Positions 16,834 to 23,899 of a stretch of DNA of 64,000 nt are shown here, piece after piece. Position numbers and translations under genes: made by a program. Origin of the DNA: an uncultured Opitutia bacterium (GTDB lineage: Bacteria > Verrucomicrobiota > Verrucomicrobiia > Opitutales > Opitutaceae); NCBI GenBank assembly GCA_903840415.1, contig CAIMFY010000096.1:62001-126000 (forward strand), read 5' to 3'. The first letter of the stretch is position 1; each line of letters starts with the position of its first letter. Under the pieces are notes generated by a model. The model was not told where the DNA came from and made no database searches. It worked only from the letters and a program-made list of their open reading frames with translations.

Positions 16834-18239
16834 AAAGTTATCAGTCCTTTGCCAAGAAGGCGCCCCTCGAGCCGGATCGGCTCGATCTCGTCGTACGCGG
16901 CGGAAAACTTGTCACGCCCGACGGCGTCATTCGCGCCGATCTCGCCGTAATGCGCGGTCGCATCGCAAAGATTGCGCCAGAGATCTCCGACGGCGCGGTC
17001 ACTACGCTCGATGCTTCGGGCCGCTATGTGTTTCCGGGCATCGTCGATGCGCATGTGCATTTCAACGAGCCGGGACGCGTCGATTGGGAGGGGCTCGCCA
17101 CTGGCTCGGCGGCGCTCGCGGCGGGTGGTGGCACCTGTTTCTTCGACATGCCGCTCAACTCCGAACCTCCGGTGCTCGACGCTGCGGGCCTGCGGGAGAA
17201 GCGGGCGCTCGCCGAGGAAAAATCGTGCGTCGATTTCGCGCTCTGGGGCGGTCTCACGCCGCTCAATCTCGACAAACTCACCGGCCTGCGCGACGCCGGC
17301 GCGATCGGCCTCAAGGCGTTCATGTCGAACAGCGGCATCGAGAGTTTTCCGCACGTCGACGCGAAAATCCTGCGCGAAGGCATGAAGCGCGCTGCGAAAC
17401 TGGAGATCCTCGTCGCCGTCCATGCGGAGGATGAGGCGCTGGCGAACAAGTTCACCGCCGAGCAAAAAGCGAAGGGTCGCACCGATGCCAAGGCGTGGTT
17501 GGCGTCGCGCCCGGTCGAAGTCGAACTCGCCGCGATCCGCACCGCGATCGAGTTGGCCGGCGAGACTGGGTGCGCATTGCACATCGTGCATGTGAGTAGT
17601 CCGGAGGGCATCGCCTTGATCGACGAGGCGCGGGCGGCGCGCGTGGATGTCACCGCTGAGACGTGCCCGCACTATCTTTTGCTCAACGACAAGGACGTCG
17701 GTCAGCTAGGCGCGCTCGGCAAATGCGCGCCGCCGATTCGTGACGAGAAACGTCGGGTCGCGTTGTGGGAGGATTTGCGCGCGGGACGAATTCAGACGAT
17801 TGGCTCGGACCATTCGCCGTCGCGACCGGAGATGAAGGATTCGGCGAACATGTTTGCCGTCTGGGGTGGCATCGCGGGCTGCCAGCATGGCGCGCAACTG
17901 CTGATGTCAGAGTGCGCGAAAACCGCGGAAAAGGACTTGCCGATCCTCGCGGCCGTGCTGGCGCGCAACGTCGCACGTCGGTTCCGCATCGATGCGCGCA
18001 AGGGCGAGCTCGCCCTCGGACGCGATGCGGATTTCTCGCTGATCAAATTCGGCACCGTGCACGAAATCGAGGCGGACGAATTGTGGACACGCCACCGAAT
18101 CAGCCCGTATGTCGGTCGCCGCAGCCGGGTGCGTGTGACGGATACCTACGTGCGCGGCTGTGCAGTCTACGCCGCTGGCCGGTTGACGAATCTCCCTCAA
18201 CCCGGTCAATTTCTTACACCGCATCGCGGAAATTCATGA
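16830..18239 (+). CDS. allB: Allantoinase
   Basis: 469 residues, of the cyclic amidohydrolase superfamily. The metal site reads DAHVHFNEPGR (His75, His77), GLKAFMSNSG (the Lys that is carbamylated), VAVHAEDE, LHIVHVSS and TIGSDHSP (Asp). Allantoinase opens the allantoin ring to allantoate. Dihydropyrimidinase and dihydroorotase are relatives, but the NEPGRVDWEG sequence and the neighbours fit allantoinase. It overlaps both neighbours by four bases (ATGA each). Confidence 0.93.
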   Translation: MKSYQSFAKKAPLEPDRLDLVVRGGKLVTPDGVIRADLAVMRGRIAKIAPEISDGAVTTLDASGRYVFPGIVDAHVHFNEPGRVDWEGLATGSAALAAGGGTCFFDMPLNSEPPVLDAAGLREKRALAEEKSCVDFALWGGLTPLNLDKLTGLRDAGAIGLKAFMSNSGIESFPHVDAKILREGMKRAAKLEILVAVHAEDEALANKFTAEQKAKGRTDAKAWLASRPVEVELAAIRTAIELAGETGCALHIVHVSSPEGIALIDEARAARVDVTAETCPHYLLLNDKDVGQLGALGKCAPPIRDEKRRVALWEDLRAGRIQTIGSDHSPSRPEMKDSANMFAVWGGIAGCQHGAQLLMSECAKTAEKDLPILAAVLARNVARRFRIDARKGELALGRDADFSLIKFGTVHEIEADELWTRHRISPYVGRRSRVRVTDTYVRGCAVYAAGRLTNLPQPGQFLTPHRGNS

Positions 18240-18979
18240 GCATTCCCTACGGCCAGACCCGCACGCGCATCGCCGCGCGCCACGCCCTCATTGCCCCCGA
18301 CGGTCACGTGAAGAGCATAGTCCCCGGCGTCACCGGCGCCGCGACGATCATCCTCATCAACGAGGCGATAGGCGCGAAATTCGCGCAGGTGATGGTGACG
18401 TTTGAGTCGGGCGGCCGCGCGGCGCTGCCGGCGAACGACGTCGAAACCGCGGGCTACTTCGCGACGGGCGGAGGCACGCTGACGATTGGCGACGTAAAAG
18501 AAAAAGTGGCGGCAGGCGCGTTTTTTTTCGCCCCGGCGGGCGAAGCCTGGTCGATCACGGCGCCGAAGGCTGGCACGCGGGTGACACTCTTTCAGAAGAA
18601 ATTTGCACCCGTCGCCGGCGGTTCCACGCCGCCGCCGATCATCGGCGACGCGGCGAAGATCGAAGGCCAGCCGTTCCTGGGCGACCCGGATGCGCGGCTG
18701 CAAGTCCTGTTGCCCGATGTGCCGGCGTTCGATCTGGCGATGAACATTTTCACCTACCAGCCGGGTGCGACGCTGCCTTTTGTCGAGACGCACGTGATGG
18801 AGCACGGGTTGCTGATGCTCGCGGGGCAGGGCGTTTACCGGCTCGAGGATTCGTGGTATCCGGTCGCCGCCGGTGACGTGATTTGGATGGCGCCGTTCTG
18901 CCCGCAGTGGTTTGTCGCGATGGGTAAGTCGCCGGCGAGCTATCTATATTACAAGGATGTGAATCGCGCGGCGCTGTGA
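18236..18979 (+). CDS. allE: (S)-ureidoglycine aminohydrolase, bicupin
   Basis: 247 residues from the ATG at 18236 that overlaps the allantoinase stop. Two cupin repeats are present. The second carries the manganese-binding FVETHVMEHGLLMLAG, the strongest signature of this family (also called YlbA or UGlyAH). The enzyme removes ammonia from S-ureidoglycine to give S-ureidoglycolate stereospecifically. It closes the operon begun by malate synthase. A run of eight T at about 18519-18526 encodes part of AFFFAPAG. Confidence 0.93.
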   Translation: MSIPYGQTRTRIAARHALIAPDGHVKSIVPGVTGAATIILINEAIGAKFAQVMVTFESGGRAALPANDVETAGYFATGGGTLTIGDVKEKVAAGAFFFAPAGEAWSITAPKAGTRVTLFQKKFAPVAGGSTPPPIIGDAAKIEGQPFLGDPDARLQVLLPDVPAFDLAMNIFTYQPGATLPFVETHVMEHGLLMLAGQGVYRLEDSWYPVAAGDVIWMAPFCPQWFVAMGKSPASYLYYKDVNRAAL

Positions 18980-19030
18980 GGGGTGCGAGAGTTGAGTTGC
19001 CCGCGCGAGGTCGGTGCGTAAATAAGGAGC

Positions 19031-22000
19031 ATGAGTAACACCTCCGCCGCCTCGGTCAGTGCGGCGCCAACCGATTCGTTTGAATTTTCGCTCAACGGCC
19101 AGCCAGTGCGGGTCGAGGGTTTGCCCGCGACGACCACACTGCTCGAGTGGTTGCGCGCCACGGGTCGCACCGGCAGCAAGTGTGGCTGTGCCGAGGGTGA
19201 CTGCGGCGCGTGTTCGGTGGCGCTCGTCGAGCGCGATGCGACCGGCCGGCCGATCTACCGCGCGATCAACAGTTGCATTGCGCTGCTGCCAATGTTTGCG
19301 AGACGCGAGGTCGTGACGGTCGAGGGTCTCGCATGCGACGGGAGTGGTGAAGAAAAACTTCATCCCGTGCAGGCGGCGATGGTGGAGCACTACGGCTCGC
19401 AGTGTGGCTACTGCACGCCGGGCTTCGTGATGTCGGCGTTCGAGGGCTACTACCGCGACGGCGCGAAAACGCAGGCGCAACTCTGCGATCAACTCTGCGG
19501 CAATCTCTGCCGCTGCACCGGTTACCGTCCGATTCGCGATGCGGCGACCGATGCCTGGGCGCGGCGCACGCCGGAGCGCGATGCGGCTGATCCGTTTGCG
19601 CAGCGGCTGAACGAAGTGATCGAGCCGCTGACCGCTCTCAACTACGCGGGCGGCAGCGAGCAATTTTTCCGTCCGGCGTCGCTGGTAGAGCTCTTCGCGC
19701 TGCGCAGTCGCCACCCGCAGGCGAAGCTTGTCGCCGGTGCGACTGAGATCGGCGTGGAGCTGAACAAGAAATTCAGGCGCTTTCCCACCCTTATCTCGGT
19801 CGAGGGTGTGCCAGAACTGACGCGCATCGTGGCGGCGCCGACGGAATGGCGCATCGGCGCGGCCGCGACGCTCACGGCCGCCGAGGAGGCGCTCGCGGGG
19901 GAATTTTCGTCCGTGGCGAAGATGCTCGCGGTGTTTGCGGCGCGGCAAATCCGCAATCGCGCCACACTCGGTGGCAACCTCGTGACGGCTTCGCCGATCG
20001 GTGACAGCGCGCCGGTGTTGCTCACGCTCGATGCGAGCGTCGTGCTCGCCTCGACGCTCGGCGAGCGCACGGTGCCGCTGGATGGGTTTTTTACGGGCTA
20101 CCGGCAGACGCAGCTCCGGCCGGACGAAGTGATGAAGGAAATCGTGCTGCCGCGCGGCGGGCCAGCCGCAGGGCTCACCCGGCGAGTGGATTTCCAAAAA
20201 GTGTCTCACAGGCGCGAGCTCGACATCAGCATCGTGGCGGGTGCGTTCTGCGTGGACGTGGACGCGGGCGGCGTCGTGCGGAAGGCGCGCCTCGCCTTTG
20301 GCGGCGTGGCCGTGATGCCGCTGCGCGCGCGGCGGGCGGAGGCGGCGCTCGAAGGGAAAAAATTTGCCGAAGCCGCGAGCGCAGTGGCGGAGATTTTGCG
20401 CGGCGAGTTTGCGCCGATCGACGATGCGCGTGGGAGTGCAGAATATCGGCGCGGCGTGGTAGTTGCGCTCTGGGAGAAATTTGTCGCGGATGAGACGAGC
20501 CTCGCGGTGGATGCGCCGGCGAGTTTTGTCGGGAGCGCGCCGTGGCGGGTCGAGCCGGCGTCGAAACAACTGCGCCACGAGAGCGCAGTCGGGCATGTGA
20601 CCGGACGCGCGGAATATGTGGACGACACGGCGCAGAAGCGGCTGATGCTAGAGGTGTGGCCGGTGATGTCGCTGCATGCGCGGGCAAAAATCAAACGGCG
20701 CGACGCCGGGCCGGCGCGCGCGATGCCGGGCATTGCGGCAGTGCTGCTGGCCGAGGATGTGCCGGGCCACAACAACGTCGGCGTGGCGCGCCACGACGAG
20801 CCGCTCCTCGCAGCGGACGAAGTCTGCTTTCATGGGCAGATCGTGGCGCTGGTCGTGGGCGAGTCGGTCGCGGCGTGCCGAGCGGCTGCCGCGCTCGTGC
20901 AGGTGGAGTATGAACTGGTCCCGCCGGTGCTGACGATTCGCGACGCGATCGCGCGGGAAAGTTTTCATAGTCTGCCACGGGTGATGACTCGGGGCGATTG
21001 CGCGGAAGCGATGAGCATTGCACCACAGCGCCTCGCAGGTGAATTCGAGTTTGGCGGGCAGGAACATTTTTATCTTGAGACGCAGGCGGCGTGGGCGGAG
21101 CTGGGCGACGATGGCGATGTCTTCATCGCGTCGAGCACGCAGCATCCGTCCGAGATTCAGGCGATCGTGAGTGAAGTGCTCCACCTACCGCGCAACAAAG
21201 TCGTCGTGCAGGCGCCGCGGATGGGCGGCGGTTTCGGCGGCAAGGAAACGCAGGGCAACACGCCTGCCGCGCTCGTTGCTCTCGCTGCGCTCAAGACCGG
21301 CCGGCCCGTGCGACTCCAGTGGGATCGCGACCTCGACATGGCGCTCACGGGCAAGCGGCATCCGTTCTTCGCGAAATTCGAAGTGGGCTTTACCCACGAC
21401 GGCGTGATTCGCGCGGTGTCGGCGGACTTGGTTTCCGATGGCGGCTGGTCGCTCGATCTTTCGCAACCGATCATCGACCGCGCGCTGTTTCACCTCGACA
21501 ATGCCTACTACCTGCCGGCGGTGCATTTCACGGGACGCATCGCGAAGACCAACGTCGCCTCCAACACCGCGTTTCGCGGTTTCGGCGGCCCGCAGGGGAT
21601 GCTCATCATCGAGGAAATCATCGACCGCGTGGCGCGGACGCTGGGTTTGCCGCCGGAAGCGGTGCGCGAGCGGAATCTCTACCACGGCACCGGCGAGACC
21701 AACACGACGCACTACGGCGCCGACATCGGCGACAACCGAATCCAGAAAGTGTGGCGGCTCGTTCAGCAGCAGGCGAAGTTCCCGGAACGAAAAAATGAAG
21801 TCGCCGCGTGGAATCAAAAACGCCACCGCGTGAAGCGCGGGCTCGCGGTCACGCCGGTGAAGTTCGGAATTTCCTTCACGCTCACGCATTACAACCAGGG
21901 CGGCGCGCTCGTGCATATTTATCAGGATGGCACGGTGCAGGTAAACCACGGCGGCACCGAGATGGGGCAGGGGCTGCACACCAAGATTCTTGGCGTAGCG

Positions 22001-22843
22001 ATGCGCGAACTCGGGTTGCCCGCGTCGGCCATTCGGATGATGCGCACGAGCACGGAAAAGGTGCCAAATACGTCGGCGACCGCGGCGAGCGCCGGGGCGG
22101 ACCTCAACGGTGCGGCGGTGCTCAAAGCCTGCGCGATGTTGCGGGACCGGCTCATTCCTGTTGCTGGAAAACTTCTCAACGCCGCCGCGGGCGACATCGC
22201 GTTTTCTGACGGATTTGTTTTTGCGAAGGCGAACACCGAAACGCGCCTGCCGTTCGCTAAAATCGTCGCGACTGCCTATGCAGAACGCGTCAGTCTTTCT
22301 GCAACCGGCTATTATTCTACGCCGGGCATCCATTGGAACTGGGAGACGGTGTCGGGCCGGCCGTTTGCCTACTACGCGTGTGGCGCGGCGGTGGCGGAGG
22401 TGGAGGTGGACGGCTACACCGGTATGAGCCGCGTGCGGCGCGTGGACATCGTGCACGACGTCGGCGACTCGCTCAACCCGGGCATCGACCGCGGCCAGAT
22501 CGAGGGCGGCTTCGTGCAAGGCATGGGCTGGCTCACGAGCGAGGATTTAAAATGGGACGCCGCGGGCCGGCTCCTCACGCACAGCGCGAGCACGTATCAA
22601 ATTCCCGCTGTCAGCGACGCGCCGATGGAGTTCAACGTCACGTTGCTCCCCGACGCCGCGAACGAGAAGGCCGTGCACGGCAGCAAGGCCGTGGGCGAAC
22701 CGCCACTGATGCTGGCCTTCAGTGTCCGCGAAGCGATTCGCGATGCCGTCTCGAATTTCGGCAAACCCGGCGGCCAAGTCCCGCTGGCGTCACCGGCGAC
22801 CGGCGAGGCGGTGTGGCGGGCGATTCAGAGTCGAACACTTTAA
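19031..22843 (+). CDS. xdh: Xanthine dehydrogenase, single polypeptide (Fe-S/FAD/Mo)
   Basis: 1270 residues containing all three parts of xanthine dehydrogenase in one chain. The first [2Fe-2S] cluster uses Cys53, Cys58, Cys61 and Cys82; the second uses Cys125, Cys128, Cys160 and Cys162 (CGYC, LCRC). An FAD-binding domain (about 180-470, with LVAGATEIGVELNKKF) and a large molybdopterin domain follow (from about 520; GGGFGGKETQ, RGFGGPQG). The catalytic Glu of SKAVGEPPL is about residue 1223. It oxidises hypoxanthine and xanthine to urate. Many bacteria split this enzyme into two or three subunits. AAGGAG ends only one base before the ATG, a very short spacing. The XdhC insertion factor is not in the window. 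Confidence 0.93.
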   Translation: MSNTSAASVSAAPTDSFEFSLNGQPVRVEGLPATTTLLEWLRATGRTGSKCGCAEGDCGACSVALVERDATGRPIYRAINSCIALLPMFARREVVTVEGLACDGSGEEKLHPVQAAMVEHYGSQCGYCTPGFVMSAFEGYYRDGAKTQAQLCDQLCGNLCRCTGYRPIRDAATDAWARRTPERDAADPFAQRLNEVIEPLTALNYAGGSEQFFRPASLVELFALRSRHPQAKLVAGATEIGVELNKKFRRFPTLISVEGVPELTRIVAAPTEWRIGAAATLTAAEEALAGEFSSVAKMLAVFAARQIRNRATLGGNLVTASPIGDSAPVLLTLDASVVLASTLGERTVPLDGFFTGYRQTQLRPDEVMKEIVLPRGGPAAGLTRRVDFQKVSHRRELDISIVAGAFCVDVDAGGVVRKARLAFGGVAVMPLRARRAEAALEGKKFAEAASAVAEILRGEFAPIDDARGSAEYRRGVVVALWEKFVADETSLAVDAPASFVGSAPWRVEPASKQLRHESAVGHVTGRAEYVDDTAQKRLMLEVWPVMSLHARAKIKRRDAGPARAMPGIAAVLLAEDVPGHNNVGVARHDEPLLAADEVCFHGQIVALVVGESVAACRAAAALVQVEYELVPPVLTIRDAIARESFHSLPRVMTRGDCAEAMSIAPQRLAGEFEFGGQEHFYLETQAAWAELGDDGDVFIASSTQHPSEIQAIVSEVLHLPRNKVVVQAPRMGGGFGGKETQGNTPAALVALAALKTGRPVRLQWDRDLDMALTGKRHPFFAKFEVGFTHDGVIRAVSADLVSDGGWSLDLSQPIIDRALFHLDNAYYLPAVHFTGRIAKTNVASNTAFRGFGGPQGMLIIEEIIDRVARTLGLPPEAVRERNLYHGTGETNTTHYGADIGDNRIQKVWRLVQQQAKFPERKNEVAAWNQKRHRVKRGLAVTPVKFGISFTLTHYNQGGALVHIYQDGTVQVNHGGTEMGQGLHTKILGVAMRELGLPASAIRMMRTSTEKVPNTSATAASAGADLNGAAVLKACAMLRDRLIPVAGKLLNAAAGDIAFSDGFVFAKANTETRLPFAKIVATAYAERVSLSATGYYSTPGIHWNWETVSGRPFAYYACGAAVAEVEVDGYTGMSRVRRVDIVHDVGDSLNPGIDRGQIEGGFVQGMGWLTSEDLKWDAAGRLLTHSASTYQIPAVSDAPMEFNVTLLPDAANEKAVHGSKAVGEPPLMLAFSVREAIRDAVSNFGKPGGQVPLASPATGEAVWRAIQSRTL

Positions 22844-22847
22844 CGCA

Positions 22848-23204
22848 CTATGCGTCCCGGTGGACTGTCCCTGGCGAAAACGCCGGCAGGCACACCGCGA
22901 TGTATTCCGCGCCTTGCGGCGTCGAGTAGCGGACCCATTCGCCTTTGTGTGTGATGACGGCGGAGCCGGCTGCGACTTCGAGCGTGCCAGTCTTCGACTC
23001 GACGCGGAGCGCGCCGCGGAGGACGACCGTGAATTCGTCAAACTCGGGCGTCTGGCCGGGTTCGACCCAGCCGGCGGGGCTCGTCATGCGTGCGACGCTG
23101 AGGGCGTCGGTCTTTGAGTTCACGCGGCCGATGAACTCCTCGATTTTTTTCGGCGGCAGACCGGCGGCGGTGATGATGGACGGAGCTGGGATCAGGGTTG
23201 GCAT
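22848..23204 (-). CDS. Small single-domain cupin protein
   Basis: 118 residues from the ATG at 23204; an in-frame start 15 bases upstream is possible. It is a single beta-barrel cupin with WVEPGQTPEFDEFTVVLRG (first motif, with Glu and Asp but no His pair) and GSAVITHKGEWVRYSTPQG (second motif). It resembles EutQ-like or sugar-binding cupins of unknown activity. It faces xdh tail to tail with a four-base gap. The missing ureidoglycolate step makes a role in purine catabolism conceivable, but nothing in its sequence proves that. Confidence 0.65.
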   Translation of the reverse strand: MPTLIPAPSIITAAGLPPKKIEEFIGRVNSKTDALSVARMTSPAGWVEPGQTPEFDEFTVVLRGALRVESKTGTLEVAAGSAVITHKGEWVRYSTPQGAEYIAVCLPAFSPGTVHRDA

Positions 23205-23266
23205 GGTGGGAAACAACACTTTTTAACTCGGGATTGCACGGATGAACACGGATGGAGTCCGTGCGT

Positions 23267-23848
23267 CTATTGGTTGTTGGACTTGGTTCCAACCGAAACG
23301 CTGAGCCAGCCGCGCGCATCGAGGGCGCGATAAAACAGGGAGATGTGCATGACGTTCGTAAATTCGCCACTTCGGGTCATCGCGATGACTTCCGCGACCG
23401 AGAAGAATCGACTTTCGATCGCCTCGGTTTCGTCGAACTTCGTCGCTTGGGTAAGTTGCACATTTCGGGTGGCAAACCCATGCACGCGATTCGTGTGGCG
23501 TGCGGGATTGCTGTGATAGCCGCCGAGGTGTTCCCAAGAATCGCCCACTGCGCCGGTTTCCTCGCGCAGCTCGCGCTCTGCGGTCGCGAGCAACGTTTCT
23601 CCATCGTCAGCGGCACCGCCCGGAAATTCCCAGGAAAATTCCCCAACGGGGTGACGATACTGGCGCACGAGGAGAACCTGTTCCTCGCGATCGAACGCGA
23701 CCACGTGAACCCACTCGGGATACTCCATCACATAGTAGGGCTCGACGATGTGGCCCGGCGCGACCTCGCAACGGTCGGCCCGAAGTTGAATCCAGCGATC
23801 GCGCAGAATGTCGCGGGATGAAATTCGCTTCCAAGGATGAAGATTCAT
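23267..23848 (-). CDS. Nudix hydrolase, ADP-ribose pyrophosphatase-like
   Basis: 193 residues with ATG at 23848. The Nudix box is complete: GGAADDGETLLATAERELREETGA (about residues 77-100), following the G-x5-E-x7-REUXEEXGU pattern that binds magnesium. The N-terminal WIQLRADRCEVAPG and the VRQYRHPVGEFSWEFPGG strand match ADP-sugar pyrophosphatases of the NudF/YffH type, so a nucleoside diphosphate sugar is the likely substrate. It is separated from the cupin gene by 62 bases on the same strand. Confidence 0.85.
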   Translation of the reverse strand: MNLHPWKRISSRDILRDRWIQLRADRCEVAPGHIVEPYYVMEYPEWVHVVAFDREEQVLLVRQYRHPVGEFSWEFPGGAADDGETLLATAERELREETGAVGDSWEHLGGYHSNPARHTNRVHGFATRNVQLTQATKFDETEAIESRFFSVAEVIAMTRSGEFTNVMHISLFYRALDARGWLSVSVGTKSNNQ

Positions 23849-23899
23849 GAGATGGGTCGAAATCGAAAAGGTGTGCTCGGAAACGGTCGATGCCGGTGG

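Noticed and set aside
16830-18239. Dihydropyrimidinase or dihydroorotase instead of allantoinase
   Set aside because: NEPGR with neighbouring OHCU, HIU and ureidoglycine enzymes fits allantoinase far better.
18944-20596. 550-residue antisense open frame over the start of xdh
   Set aside because: Mirror of the Fe-S and FAD domains; Arg-rich, no motif.
21185-22519. 444-residue antisense open frame over the Mo domain of xdh
   Set aside because: Mirror frame of codon-biased coding DNA.
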